From: Candidatus Nitrotoga sp. M5
GTDB taxonomy: Bacteria > Pseudomonadota > Gammaproteobacteria > Burkholderiales > Gallionellaceae
DNA: 64,000 bases
Assembly: GCF_927904885.1 (NCBI RefSeq)
Contig: NZ_CAKMNW010000078.1
Span: 1 to 64,000 of the forward strand
Direction: 5' to 3'
This document shows positions 45,970-54,631 of this stretch, one piece after another; within the stretch, counting starts at the first letter, position 1; every line of letters begins with the position of its first letter. The notes beneath the pieces are model-generated. The model searched no databases. It had not been told where the DNA came from and was given only the letters and a program-made list of their open reading frames with translations. Made by a program: the position numbers and the translations under genes.

Positions 45970-47241
45970 TCACGTTTCCATTTCTTCCAACTCTAACGCT
46001 GCTGCCAACAGTGCAATTCTGGCTACGACAGCATATGCGTAAAAGCGATTCGGCATGTCGTCTGGTGCACAATCAGGATTAGGCAAAATACAGCTAGTGT
46101 CAAACGCCAGCGGAACAAAGTGCATGCCCGGTGCATTGAGATTTTCGTCCACAGCACGCCCAGTATGCACGCGATAAAAACCGCCCACCACGAAATGATC
46201 GACCATATACACCACTGGCTCGGCTACTGCATCATTAATACTCTCAAAGGTGTAGACACCTTCCTGCACCAGCACATCAGAAACTTGCATTCCTTCCTTC
46301 ACCACTGCCATCTTATTGCGTTGCTTGCGGTTGAGGCTCCGTACTTCACTGGCATCCTTCACAGTCATGATACCCATGCCGTAAGTGCCGGCATCGGCCT
46401 TGACGATAACGAACGGGTCTTCCTTGACGCCGTATTCAGCGTACTTCACACGGATTTTTTGCAGAATTTTGTCCACGGTCGTGGACAAACACTCTTCACT
46501 GGAACTCTGCTTAAAATCAACCTGACCGCAGCTAGAAAAGTAGGGATTAATCAGCCAGGGATCAATGTCGAGTAACTGGGAAAATTCAGCTGCAACGCGA
46601 TCGTACGCGCTGAAATGGTGCGACTTTCGCCGCGTTGTCCAACCCGCCCCCAGCGGGGGTAGTGTGGATTGCTCCAGACCTTTTAGTATATCTGGCACCC
46701 CAGCGGAAAGATCATTATTGAGCAGTACCACGCAAGGATCAAAATCGTCCAGCACCAAGCGGTTGCCTTTTCGCTGCAAAGGTTCCAGCGTGAGCGAGAT
46801 GCCATTGGGCAATGCCAGCTTGGTAGGCTGAGTGATTTCTGGCGACAAGCTGCCAATACGCAGATGCATTCCCGCCCGTTTGAGAATCATGGCAAGCTGT
46901 GCAACATTTTGCATGTAAAACATGTTGCGTGTGTGGTTCTCGGGAATCATCAGTACACCGCGCGCTTCCGGACAAATTTTTTCAATTGCACTTTGTGCAG
47001 ATTGAACACAAAGCGGCAAAAAATCTGGATTTAAATTGTTAAAGCCACCCGGAAATAGATTGGTATCCACCGGAGCCAGCTTGAAACCACTATTGCGCAA
47101 ATCTACCGAGGTGTAAAACGGAATAGTGCGCTCAGCCCATTGCGAACGAAACCAATGTTCAATAGTGGGTTGTGCGTCGAGCATGCGCCGCTCCAAATCA
47201 AGCAATGGACCGTTCAATGCAGTTGTCAGATGTGGAATCAT
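45970..47241 (-). CDS. gshA: Glutamate-cysteine ligase (proteobacterial gshA type)
   Basis: A 423-residue ATP-dependent ligase joining glutamate and cysteine, the first step of glutathione synthesis. It matches the compact gshA type known from chemolithotrophic and related beta/gammaproteobacteria rather than the E. coli type: SVDLRNSGFKLAPVDTNLFPGGFNNL near residue 45, IPENHTRNMFY, FVIVKADAGTYGMGIMTV and DHFVVGGFYRVHTGR. No gshB follows; the next 790 bases hold only decayed sequence. The gene is divergent from the ABC-F gene, with 121 bases between the starts. Confidence 0.93.
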   Translation of the reverse strand: MIPHLTTALNGPLLDLERRMLDAQPTIEHWFRSQWAERTIPFYTSVDLRNSGFKLAPVDTNLFPGGFNNLNPDFLPLCVQSAQSAIEKICPEARGVLMIPENHTRNMFYMQNVAQLAMILKRAGMHLRIGSLSPEITQPTKLALPNGISLTLEPLQRKGNRLVLDDFDPCVVLLNNDLSAGVPDILKGLEQSTLPPLGAGWTTRRKSHHFSAYDRVAAEFSQLLDIDPWLINPYFSSCGQVDFKQSSSEECLSTTVDKILQKIRVKYAEYGVKEDPFVIVKADAGTYGMGIMTVKDASEVRSLNRKQRNKMAVVKEGMQVSDVLVQEGVYTFESINDAVAEPVVYMVDHFVVGGFYRVHTGRAVDENLNAPGMHFVPLAFDTSCILPNPDCAPDDMPNRFYAYAVVARIALLAAALELEEMET

Positions 47242-47362
47242 AGTGTCCTTATATGTGACCTATAGTAAGAGAAAATGCAAAGCGGGCATTGTAGCCTAGC
47301 CGCCTTGACCGGTGTGAGCCGCACACATGATAGAATGTGCGCCTTAATTTTTAGAGTACACC

Positions 47363-48961
47363 ATGTTATCCACTGCTAATATCACTATGCAATTCGGCGC
47401 CAAGCCGTTGTTCGAAAATGTTTCTGTAAAATTTGGCGATGGAAATCGCTATGGCCTGATCGGTGCAAATGGCTGCGGTAAATCCACTTTTATGAAAATT
47501 TTGGGCGGAGATCTGGCGCCAACTTCCGGCAATGTAATGCTGGACAAGGGCGAACGCCTTGGTAAGCTGCGACAAGATCAATTCGCTTTCGAGGACAATA
47601 CCGTATCAGAAGTTGTAATGATGGGTCACGCAGAAATGTGGGAAGTAATGGTGGAGCGTGATGCAATCTATGCCAACCCGGATGCCAGCGAAGAAGATTA
47701 CATGCACGCCGCCAACCTTGAGGCAAAATTCGCTGAATTCGATGGCTACACCTCCGAAGCTCGAGCAGGTGAATTATTAAACGGAGTGGGTATACCGCAA
47801 GAGCTGCACAGTGGAAAAATGCGTGCGATAGCACCGGGTTTTAAATTACGCGTGCTATTGGCTCAAGCGCTGTTTGCCGATCCTGACATTTTGTTGCTGG
47901 ACGAACCGACCAACAACCTCGACATCAACACCATACGCTGGCTGGAAAATTTGCTGAATGCCCGTAAAAGCACCATGATAATCATCTCGCATGATCGCCA
48001 TTTTCTGAACAGCGTATGTACCCATATGTCTGATCTGGACTACGGCAAAATCACGACTTTCCCTGGTAATTATGACAATTACATGCTTGCCTCTCTGACG
48101 GTGCGCACGCAACTTGCCACCGACAACGCCCGCGCCAAGGAAAAGGTTGCTGAACTTAAAGCCTTCGTGGCTCGCTTTTCGGCAAATGCATCAAAATCAA
48201 CCCAGGCGCAATCCAGAGCGAAACAGATCGACAAAATAAAAATTGAAGACATTAAGCCATCTACCCGCCAGTATCCCTTCATCCGCTTTGACTATGATGA
48301 ACGCGAGAAACTGCATCGCCTTGCAGTAGAAGTAGAAAACATGAGCAAGGGTTTTGATCGCCCGCTATTTTCCAATCTAAATTTCCGTGTTGAGGCTGGT
48401 GAGCGCGTCGCCATCATCGGCCCTAACGGCATTGGAAAAACTACGCTTCTCCGCTGTCTGGCGCGAGATCTTGAAATTGATCACGGCACCATTAAATGGA
48501 CAGACAAAGCGAACACTGGCTACTTCGCACAAGATCACGCGCATGACTTTGCCAACGATATCATTCTTACTGATTGGATGACCTATTGGAGACGTGAAGG
48601 AGATGACGACCAAAAGGTACGCAGCGTTCTCGGTCGTTTACTGTTCTCCGGCGACGATGTCATAAAAAGCGTAAAAGTTCTGTCCGGTGGCGAAAAAGGA
48701 CGAATGATGTTCGGCAAACTAATGCTGCAAAGACCCAACGTATTATTGATGGATGAGCCAACCAACCACCTTGACATGGAATCTATCGAGTCACTTAACA
48801 CCGCGCTAACGGAGTACAAAGGTACGCTGATATTTGTCAGTCATGACCGCGAATTTGTGACTTCACTGGCCACGCGCATTATCGAAATCACCCCACAAGG
48901 TGTATCTGATTACCATGGTACGTATGAGGAATACTTGAGAGATCAAGGCGTGACAACATAA
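47363..48961 (+). CDS. ABC-F translation factor, YbiT-like
   Basis: A 532-residue cytoplasmic protein with two ABC ATPase cassettes and no membrane domain, of the ribosome-binding ABC-F family. The first Walker A is GANGCGKST near residue 36, with [15 protein letters not shown] in place of a strict LSGG signature and [11 protein letters not shown] as Walker B. The second cassette has [20 protein letters not shown] and [12 protein letters not shown] charged linker ([30 protein letters not shown]) separates them. The [25 protein letters not shown] start matches YbiT. It probably helps stalled or ramping ribosomes. Confidence 0.93.
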   Translation: MLSTANITMQFGAKPLFENVSVKFGDGNRYGLIGANGCGKSTFMKILGGDLAPTSGNVMLDKGERLGKLRQDQFAFEDNTVSEVVMMGHAEMWEVMVERDAIYANPDASEEDYMHAANLEAKFAEFDGYTSEARAGELLNGVGIPQELHSGKMRAIAPGFKLRVLLAQALFADPDILLLDEPTNNLDINTIRWLENLLNARKSTMIIISHDRHFLNSVCTHMSDLDYGKITTFPGNYDNYMLASLTVRTQLATDNARAKEKVAELKAFVARFSANASKSTQAQSRAKQIDKIKIEDIKPSTRQYPFIRFDYDEREKLHRLAVEVENMSKGFDRPLFSNLNFRVEAGERVAIIGPNGIGKTTLLRCLARDLEIDHGTIKWTDKANTGYFAQDHAHDFANDIILTDWMTYWRREGDDDQKVRSVLGRLLFSGDDVIKSVKVLSGGEKGRMMFGKLMLQRPNVLLMDEPTNHLDMESIESLNTALTEYKGTLIFVSHDREFVTSLATRIIEITPQGVSDYHGTYEEYLRDQGVTT

Positions 48962-49040
48962 ATATTTACACTATAGCTGCCCTAGCATTTTCTAACTCCA
49001 TCTAAAGCCACAGCGAATTTCGTGATGTACCCTACCAATT

Positions 49041-49087
49041 ACTTAAGGGTACCTCTAAAAATACAATTTTTAGAGGTACCCTTAAGT
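49041..49087. repeat. Perfect 47-bp palindrome of the CCTCTAAAAAT repeat family
   Basis: Arms of 22 bases (ACTTAAGGGTACCTCTAAAA plus AT, then its exact complement) around a three-base loop ACA. The arm equals the terminal repeat of the elements at 9040 and 27421, so it looks like two element ends joined with the interior lost. It stands 80 bases after the ABC-F stop and could also fold as a transcript-end hairpin. Confidence 0.75.
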
Positions 49088-49258
49088 AGGTAAGCAGCTT
49101 ATGTGCGATAGTGCACAGACCATCCTGATATTCATTTGTTAACCTTGCTTCAAGAGTTGACCAATAACTTTGTGGATGCAACTCTTTAAGCCGACATAAC
49201 ACTAACGCTAAGTCGCTTAAGAAACGTTCCAAAAACTTTACTTTAAATGGAGTTACAA

Positions 49259-49696
49259 ATGAAAAAAACTTTAAATTACCTCGCTATCACGTCTTGCTTT
49301 GTATTGGGCACCACTTTAGCTCACGCCAACCCTAATTCACCTCATGTCCAAATGAACTCACCCCACGGTAATATGGATTCATCCCACGAAAATAAGCACG
49401 GAAAAATGTTCAATTATATGGACGCTAATTCTGATGGTATGGTCACGAGGGATGAATTTAATACTTTCGGCGAAAAGAAATTTAAAAAAATGGATGCTAA
49501 CGGTGATGGCAAAATCAGCTCCGAAGAAATGAAAGCAGCCCATCAAAAAATGAAGGGTTGGAAACACAAAAAAATGGATGGCCATGATATGGATGCCCAT
49601 GGAAAGTCGCATTCTCAAAAGGGCAAATCCAATTCACAGCATGACGACGATGATGATTTTGATTATTATGATACTGACAATGACAGGGACGATTAA
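49259..49696 (+). CDS. Exported EF-hand calcium-binding protein
   Basis: A 145-residue protein. The signal peptide MKKTLNYLAITSCFVLGTTLAHA should be cleaved after AHA. A His/Asn/Ser-rich segment precedes two EF-hands, DANSDGMVTRDEF and DANGDGKISSEEM, both with complete calcium ligands. The C-terminus is very rich in His, Lys and finally Asp (HDDDDDFDYYDTDNDRDD), likely a further metal-binding tail. The start at 49259 is preferred over 49247 because GGAG lies seven bases before it and the signal peptide begins there. Periplasmic calcium buffer or sensor; partner unknown. Confidence 0.88.
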   Translation: MKKTLNYLAITSCFVLGTTLAHANPNSPHVQMNSPHGNMDSSHENKHGKMFNYMDANSDGMVTRDEFNTFGEKKFKKMDANGDGKISSEEMKAAHQKMKGWKHKKMDGHDMDAHGKSHSQKGKSNSQHDDDDDFDYYDTDNDRDD

Positions 49697-49768
49697 ACAA
49701 TTTAATCCATTGGAAAATTTCATTAATTTGAAATAGTCCCAATCTGATCTGACAATACGTTTGTCAAA

Positions 49769-49833
49769 ATGAGCGTTACCGTGTTTGATATGGGTGTCGA
49801 CTACATCTTCAAACTTAAAAAGGTAACGCTCAT
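49769..49833. repeat. 12-bp inverted repeat flanking 41 bases
   Basis: ATGAGCGTTACC at 49769-49780 and its exact complement GGTAACGCTCAT at 49822-49833. It lies between the EF-hand gene and the convergent thioredoxin-like gene, so it may be a transcription terminator stem or a small mobile element end. No T-run follows. Confidence 0.45.
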
Positions 49834-49909
49834 GTTTTATAGTAGCAATCCAAACATTAAACATGACTCAGGATTGCTCAGTCTTACTTTAAAACTTTAT
49901 AACGCTATT

Positions 49910-50467
49910 TTAAGAAGTGGCACACTTTTCGTCGTCACAATCTCCTTTCCCTGTAATGTGCTGCTCTTGATTTTGATTGCTATTGGGATCGATTGCAGTC
50001 TCACTCATCAGTTGGCCAATCGTTGCTCCAACGCGCAAATCATCCATACGACCAAAATGATTGAGTCGGATGCGTCCTTGCCGGTCTAGAAGAATCAGCG
50101 TGGGTGTGCCTCGCATACCAAATGCCTCCATCGTGTGCGGAATACTGCCTGTTGTGGATGGGCGATCTATCGCAACTGGAAAACGAATACGGTACTCATG
50201 AATGAACGCTTCTAACGCGACGGGGGTCATTGCATTGTGATGCTCAAAGACAGTGTGGATGCCGATCACAGCAACATCTGCTGCCGGAAAAGCCTCATGG
50301 ATAGCCGCAGCCTGAGGCAGACCATGCGATACACAACCTGGGCATAGCATTTGAAATGCGTGCAGTACAACCACGCGTCCGCGCAATTCCGCAAGCGTAA
50401 TATTGCGTAGTGTATTGATCCATTGGGTTACGTCTAGTTCAGGGGCTACTGTGTTGATGTTAGTCAT
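49910..50467 (-). CDS. Thioredoxin-fold (TlpA/peroxiredoxin-like) protein
   Basis: A 185-residue cytoplasmic thioredoxin-fold protein without a signal peptide. The redox motif is CPGC in VVVLHAFQMLCPGCVSHGLPQ. The cis-Pro lies in MRGTPTLILLDRQGRIRLNHFG. A C-terminal tail with two Cys (GDCDDEKCATS) may form a second redox or metal pair. It follows the AhpD-like gene in the same direction, which suggests a peroxide- or thiol-handling pair. The substrate is unknown. Confidence 0.87.
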   Translation of the reverse strand: MTNINTVAPELDVTQWINTLRNITLAELRGRVVVLHAFQMLCPGCVSHGLPQAAAIHEAFPAADVAVIGIHTVFEHHNAMTPVALEAFIHEYRIRFPVAIDRPSTTGSIPHTMEAFGMRGTPTLILLDRQGRIRLNHFGRMDDLRVGATIGQLMSETAIDPNSNQNQEQHITGKGDCDDEKCATS

Positions 50468-50530
50468 ACGATTATTCCTGAGTTTGGTTAAGTATTGCTG
50501 GGAGAGCCCGGGCTGCTCCCAGCAGGGCTG

Positions 50531-51076
50531 CTAGGCAGCTGCGCGTAGATTTACTTTAGGGAAATCAATCGGTACATTAAAAGCTACGTTGACATAATTG
50601 GTAAAAATGTTCAATGCGACGTGAGCCATGATTTCAACGATCTGTTCGTCGTTGAAGCCCACCATCCTCAATTCAGCGATATCGGCATCGGCGATTTGCG
50701 CACGGTTGGCAACAAGCTTAAGAGCGAAACGCAAAGCGGCGGCGGTTTGTGCATCATCTGATTGGCCTGCTTGAGCAGCTGCCATCTCTAATTCTGATAC
50801 TCCGGCATTTTGTCCCAAGACAGTATGAGCTGCAAGGCAGTACTCGCAGCGGTTTTTGTCAGCAATTGCGACTGCAATTTTTTCCCCCAGCTTGGCGCCC
50901 AAAACGCCGGAACCAAGTGCGCCAAATGAGCCCCACATACTCTTGAGCGCTGCGGTTGAATTTGCCACTGCGCGGAACATGTTTGGCACAACGCCAAAGG
51001 CTCCGTTGATTTGATCCAGAATAGCCTTGCGATCTTCTGTGGCTTCGTTGGCGTTGATGAGTTGAACACGAGACAT
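50531..51076 (-). CDS. Carboxymuconolactone decarboxylase family (AhpD-like) protein
   Basis: A 181-residue all-helical protein with the alkylhydroperoxidase motif CEYCLAAHTVLG (Cys-x-x-Cys plus His), so it is likely a peroxidase or disulfide-relay protein rather than a decarboxylase. It opens MSRVQLINANEATEDRKAILDQINGAFGVVPNMFRAV, typical of this subfamily. It lies between an exported protoglobin and a CPGC thioredoxin-like protein, with about 60 and 100 bases of spacing, all transcribed from the MarR side. Confidence 0.92.
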   Translation of the reverse strand: MSRVQLINANEATEDRKAILDQINGAFGVVPNMFRAVANSTAALKSMWGSFGALGSGVLGAKLGEKIAVAIADKNRCEYCLAAHTVLGQNAGVSELEMAAAQAGQSDDAQTAAALRFALKLVANRAQIADADIAELRMVGFNDEQIVEIMAHVALNIFTNYVNVAFNVPIDFPKVNLRAAA

Positions 51077-51172
51077 GATGAGCTTTCCTTAATTTATTAA
51101 TCGTTTTAGATAAATTTGCAGCGCGGCTCCAATAGATGGAGCACATGCCGCTTTAACAATGCAATTAAACGG

Positions 51173-51853
51173 CTAGAACTGACCTTCACGGACGTACGGA
51201 TAACTCCATAGAATGGTTTGCAATAAAACAGATTTAACCCAAGCGGCGTGCATCTTCTCGACATCAGCCGTGCTCGCCCCCTTTTTCTCAAGGAAAGGCT
51301 TTAGTGTTGTCGTCACAGGAATCGTGAGTGCTGGCAGGTAGCGGAAATTCACTTGAGGCACGCTTTTAACGTGATCCGTTTTATTTTTTTTGATTTTGGT
51401 GTGGCGAAGTCCAATTTCGTATTGATAGTCTAGCCATCCTTGATCATAGTTCGCATCAGCCGTATCTAAGATCCACTGCTTGAATCGTTTACGAACCGCA
51501 TTCAGGTAGTCGCCATCTGGCTTGCCTGTCTTAATATTTTTGAAATACTCGACAAGTTCCGGCGTAGATGCGACGAACCCATACCAAACATCCAGAATTG
51601 CATCTGTTTGATCCGCCAAAATTTCTTTGCTCTCACGTAAATTGCGCACATCGTCATCGGTAAAGAGGAGAGCCTTCTTTAAAGACTCTAAATCTTTAAG
51701 CGTATAGGGTGCAGTCGCAACTGATTTCTGGCCATAGGTGTATCCGGGGATTTGACTCTGCGGGCTATGTGCTGATCCGCTGTGTGCAGATGCAACAGGA
51801 ACGACTGCACTCAGGCAAACAGATGCAGCTAGAGAAAATAAACGCTTTTTCAT
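51173..51853 (-). CDS. Exported protoglobin-domain protein
   Basis: A 226-residue protein with a signal peptide ending VPVASAHS. The mature part is a protoglobin-type heme domain: LLFTDDDVRNLRESKEILADQTDAILDVWYGFVASTPELVEYF, then WLDYQYEIGLRHTKIKKNKTDHVKSVPQVNFRYLPALTIPV. The latter includes the probable heme-ligand His region, and a final VLLQTILWSYPYV helix follows. Protoglobins bind oxygen, CO or NO. A stand-alone, exported form has no transducer domain and may act as a periplasmic gas or nitrite/NO handler. First structural gene after the MarR-like regulator. Confidence 0.82.
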   Translation of the reverse strand: MKKRLFSLAASVCLSAVVPVASAHSGSAHSPQSQIPGYTYGQKSVATAPYTLKDLESLKKALLFTDDDVRNLRESKEILADQTDAILDVWYGFVASTPELVEYFKNIKTGKPDGDYLNAVRKRFKQWILDTADANYDQGWLDYQYEIGLRHTKIKKNKTDHVKSVPQVNFRYLPALTIPVTTTLKPFLEKKGASTADVEKMHAAWVKSVLLQTILWSYPYVREGQF

Positions 51854-51942
51854 GAATAAATCCTTTAAATATGGTTAACAACAACATTTGTTAAAGATGG
51901 GTTATGTGATCGTGTTTGTTAGTTCAAGACGGCTATTTCATA

Positions 51943-51953
51943 TAGGACTCCTA
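51943..51953. promoter_or_regulatory. Palindromic operator candidate before the protoglobin gene
   Basis: TAGGACTCCTA, a perfect palindrome around a central C, lies between the MarR-like gene and the protoglobin gene. The same core occurs at 52679-52690, before the MarR-like gene itself. Sharing by exactly these two control regions suggests the regulator's binding site. Confidence 0.5.
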
Positions 51954-51985
51954 AATATGATAGTTAAAAAAAAGCAGTGCAGCAA

Positions 51986-52660
51986 TCAGACACTTTCAAG
52001 CTCCTGCCAGTTTTGAACTGCAACAGCAGTTTGGGCCGGATCATGTTCAGGACAATCAAGCCGTAATAAACTGACAGAAAGCGGCGCGTTAACCAATGTG
52101 CAGTGGTGCGGCGCTTCAGTACCAGGATGCCTGTTAATAGCAAAGTACTTGCATGTAACGCAAGCGCGAATCTCAGGGAATCGCTCGGACTGCTGTAGCT
52201 TGCCTATCAATGCCAGCAGAGACTCGAACAAAGCTTCTTGAGTGGACGGAGGAAGTTCAGAAACAGCATCGTGCGCAAAACTGACCGAGTTGGAAATCCT
52301 TGCAGCCAGATCATGCCCTGATCCCGTCAGCCTCAATGCCACAGCGCGACCATCAGCAGAGTCACGTCCCTTCTCAATTAGCCCTTTAGCAGTGAGCGAA
52401 GTGATAGAGTCACTCGCGCTGGCGGCCGTTACACCCAAATATTGGGCTATCCAAGATAGACGCACACCGTCTTTCCTTGACCGAAGTGCTTCTAAGATAT
52501 CCACTTGCGTCGGGTTGAGCCCTTCAGTTGTCGCAAACTGCCATGCACCACTACGCAACACCGAAGCAATCCGCGTAATCGCGCAGACAATACGTTCGCT
52601 TTTCGCAGGTGTATCTTGCCAAGGAGAGGGAGGGTTCGTTTCCATACTCGCAGTATTCAT
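51986..52660 (-). CDS. MarR-like regulator with Cys-rich C-terminal module
   Basis: A 224-residue winged-helix protein. The DNA-binding part covers about residues 20-150 (LNPTQVDILEAL, GVRLSWIAQYLGVTAASASDSITSLTAKGLIEKGRDSADGRAVALRLT). The C-terminal ~60 residues add an unusual conserved module, CVTCKYF...HPGTEAPHHC...LDCPEH, with four Cys and several His that could hold an iron-sulfur cluster, zinc or act as a redox switch. It is upstream of and co-directional with the protoglobin/AhpD/thioredoxin genes, which it probably controls, and a palindrome precedes both. The cofactor is inference. Confidence 0.85.
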   Translation of the reverse strand: MNTASMETNPPSPWQDTPAKSERIVCAITRIASVLRSGAWQFATTEGLNPTQVDILEALRSRKDGVRLSWIAQYLGVTAASASDSITSLTAKGLIEKGRDSADGRAVALRLTGSGHDLAARISNSVSFAHDAVSELPPSTQEALFESLLALIGKLQQSERFPEIRACVTCKYFAINRHPGTEAPHHCTLVNAPLSVSLLRLDCPEHDPAQTAVAVQNWQELESV

Positions 52661-52678
52661 GAAATCAACATTATTGTC

Positions 52679-52690
52679 AAGGAGTCCTAA
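52679..52690. promoter_or_regulatory. Palindromic operator candidate before the MarR-like gene
   Basis: AAGGAGTCCTAA, 19 bases upstream of the MarR-like start, shares the palindromic core AGGAGTCCT with the site at 51943-51953 (in opposite orientation) and is followed by the AT-rich TTAATTAATGA. Autoregulation is the simplest reading. Confidence 0.5.
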
Positions 52691-52764
52691 TTAATTAATG
52701 AGGTCTTGCAGACATGTATTTGTGAGCGGACATTTCTAATTGAGATTGACGCCATCCCACCAGA

Positions 52765-52940
52765 TTTAACCCGGATAATCCATTAGGCAATTTAACCAGC
52801 CTCCCCCCCTTTGAAAAAGGGGGATTGAGGGGGATTTTTATGTCCCTGCAACGCTCAAATCCCCCCTAGCCCCCCTTTTTTAAAGGGGGGAATGCGAAGT
52901 CATCGCACGAATCAGGCCTAATGGATTATCTGGGTTTAAA
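52765..52940. repeat. 176-bp element with 24-bp terminal inverted repeats
   Basis: The outer arms TTTAACCCGGATAATCCATT (plus AGGC) at 52765-52788 and their near-complement at 52916-52940 (GCCTAATGGATTATCTGGGT...) enclose a G/C-run hairpin at about 52802-52890. There CCCCCTTTGAAAAAGGGGGA and GATTGAGGGGGAT face CCCCCCTTTTTTAAAGGGGG on the other side. It resembles widely dispersed small palindromic elements. Its right arm covers the last two bases of the yjdM stop codon and beyond. Confidence 0.7.
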
Positions 52941-53277
52941 CTTTTCTCAGATAGCATGCCTTGAGCATAAAACTGCCGGAGTCCATTTTACAATCCACCT
53001 CGTGATTTCCTGCAACCAGTCGAATACTCTTCACCTTGGTGCCCATTTTAAGTGTGGTAGACGATCCTTTGACTTTCAGATCTTTGATCAGCACCACCGA
53101 GTCGCCATTTTTCAATACGTTGCCAATGGCATCTTTAATCTCCGGCTCTGCGTTGACATCTGCGTGTGCGGCCTTCTCCATCGGCCACTCATGGCCGCAA
53201 TCGGCACAGATATAGTTATCGCCGTCTGGGTAAGTGTTCTCCATACTGCATTGAGTGCAAGCTGGGATAGTGGACAT
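52936..53277 (-). CDS. yjdM: YjdM/PhnA zinc-ribbon protein
   Basis: A 113-residue protein. An N-terminal zinc ribbon CTQCSMENTYPDGDNYICADC is followed by the conserved PhnA domain (DAIGNVLKNGDSVVLIKDLKVKGSSTTLKMGTKVKSIRLV, HEVDCKMDSGSFMLKACYLRKV). The length is full. The old name refers to phosphonate use, but no phosphonate genes are near and the function is not known. Its stop codon lies within the terminal repeat of the adjacent 176-bp element. arsC is immediately upstream, with eight bases between. Confidence 0.93.
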   Translation of the reverse strand: MSTIPACTQCSMENTYPDGDNYICADCGHEWPMEKAAHADVNAEPEIKDAIGNVLKNGDSVVLIKDLKVKGSSTTLKMGTKVKSIRLVAGNHEVDCKMDSGSFMLKACYLRKV

Positions 53278-53285
53278 AAATTTCT

Positions 53286-53675
53286 TTAGATTTTGGAAGA
53301 CTTAGATACACCCTGCTTAGACTGCGGCAGGATGTCTTGTACAGATTCAGATGGTCGGCACAGACGTGTTCCCAAGGGCGTTACGACAATCGGTCGATTG
53401 ATCAGAATCGGGTTCGCGATCATAAAGTCGATCAATTCGTCATCGCTCCATTTAGGATTATCCAGATCAAGCTTTTCATACAACGATTCTTTACGGCGCA
53501 GCACATCGCGCACTGGCTTACCAATAGCTGCAATCAAGGTAACCAGTTCGGCGCGGCTGGGCGGTGTTTTCAGGTATTCGATTATTTGCGGCTCAATGCC
53601 ACTATTGCGGATTATCTCCAGCGTGTTGCGCGAAGTGCCACAGCCAGTGTTGTGATAGATGGTGATGTTGGACAT
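53286..53675 (-). CDS. arsC: Arsenate reductase, glutaredoxin-type
   Basis: A 129-residue ArsC that reduces arsenate to arsenite using glutathione/glutaredoxin. The catalytic Cys12 is in IYHNTGCGTSRNTL. The arginines that hold the oxyanion lie in KPVRDVLRRKE and NRPIVVTPLGTRLCRPSE. Glutathione dependence fits the gshA gene in the same window. No arsB, arsR or acr3 is nearby, so either resistance genes lie elsewhere or this is a Spx/ArsC-like housekeeping copy. Confidence 0.93.
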   Translation of the reverse strand: MSNITIYHNTGCGTSRNTLEIIRNSGIEPQIIEYLKTPPSRAELVTLIAAIGKPVRDVLRRKESLYEKLDLDNPKWSDDELIDFMIANPILINRPIVVTPLGTRLCRPSESVQDILPQSKQGVSKSSKI

Positions 53676-54028
53676 GAGTCTGCCTTACTTAAAAGTTCAG
53701 ACCCGATCATACCAAGACATGGAGTTGTTGACGACACCAATCACCAAATGTCGAAATAGCATATCCAAATAACGGGTCAAATTACTTTATTAAAATTATT
53801 AAGGCACCTTACCCCATCACTCATTATTCCGCTTGTCGATACCACTACTCTCATTCGCAATCAGCAATCTGACCGAGAAGAAATTGCACTGGCAGGAAAT
53901 TTCGTACATTCAGGATAGTCGCTGCAACGCAAACATCGTCTTAAAGTATGTCTGTAATTTGCCGTAAAAAATCTATCTTAGTGAACGAAAGATGTGGAAG
54001 GTGGATTTTTATAATCACCCTTAAAACT
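53676..54028. other. Divergent intergenic region arsC / lytic transglycosylase
   Basis: About 350 bases between divergent starts. The transglycosylase frame can be extended upstream to 53948 but without a signal-like N-terminus. No operator or RNA gene recognised. Confidence 0.35.
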
Positions 54029-54631
54029 ATGCGACCAATTCAAGAAGGTTATTCAAATTATATTTTGCTGCCCTTGCTGGCAGCGGGATTGTTATTCTCC
54101 CATGCAACACATGGTGGCGCACAAATCTATAAACCGCTATCCGCCAGTGTACAAATATCTCTAAACCAATCCGTTTCGGACCAAGCGTCACCCAAACTGA
54201 CATTTGCATCTAAACCGGAGTACGACACTTGGTTGAAAGACACATCGCGCCGCTTGGAGAAACACATTCCAAACGCGGACTATCGTGCGGACTTCCTCAA
54301 GACCGTTTATTACGAAGCTACGCGCGCCGGGTTAGATCCACAATTGGTATTAGGACTAATTCAAGTAGAAAGTGGTTTTAAGAAATATGCCGTTTCCAGC
54401 GCAGGCGCGAGAGGATATATGCAAATAATGCCGTTTTGGTTGAACCTCCTCGGCCAAAGTAAAGGCAACTTGTTCCACCTGCGAACCAACCTGCGATATG
54501 GTTGCACCATCTTGCGCCACTACCTCGACATAGAAAAGGGAGACCTGTACCGCGCTTTGGGACGCTATAACGGCAGTCTAGGCAAATCGAAATACCCCAA
54601 TTTAGTCAATGCCGCATGGCACAAACGCTGA
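54029..54631 (+). CDS. Exported lytic transglycosylase (SLT family)
   Basis: A 200-residue peptidoglycan lytic transglycosylase. From the ATG at 54029 the protein has a hydrophobic export segment (YILLPLLAAGLLFSHATHGGA), then an SLT domain: ATRAGLDPQLVLGLIQVESGFKKYAVSSAGARGYMQIMP with the catalytic Glu in QVES, then NLRYGCTILRHYLD and ALGRYNGSLGKSKYPNLV. It cuts the glycan strand to 1,6-anhydro-muramyl products in the periplasm. A longer start at 53948 is possible but would put Lys/Arg-rich sequence before the signal. Solitary gene. Confidence 0.9.
   Translation: MRPIQEGYSNYILLPLLAAGLLFSHATHGGAQIYKPLSASVQISLNQSVSDQASPKLTFASKPEYDTWLKDTSRRLEKHIPNADYRADFLKTVYYEATRAGLDPQLVLGLIQVESGFKKYAVSSAGARGYMQIMPFWLNLLGQSKGNLFHLRTNLRYGCTILRHYLDIEKGDLYRALGRYNGSLGKSKYPNLVNAAWHKR

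Noticed and set aside
49032..49232. 66-codon minus-strand frame
   Set aside because: It runs through the perfect 47-bp palindrome, has no recognisable similarity and no ribosome binding site.
52936..53277. yjdM truncated by the adjacent element
   Set aside because: The encoded C-terminus (FMLKACYLRKV) is the normal family ending, so only the stop codon region is shared with the repeat arm.
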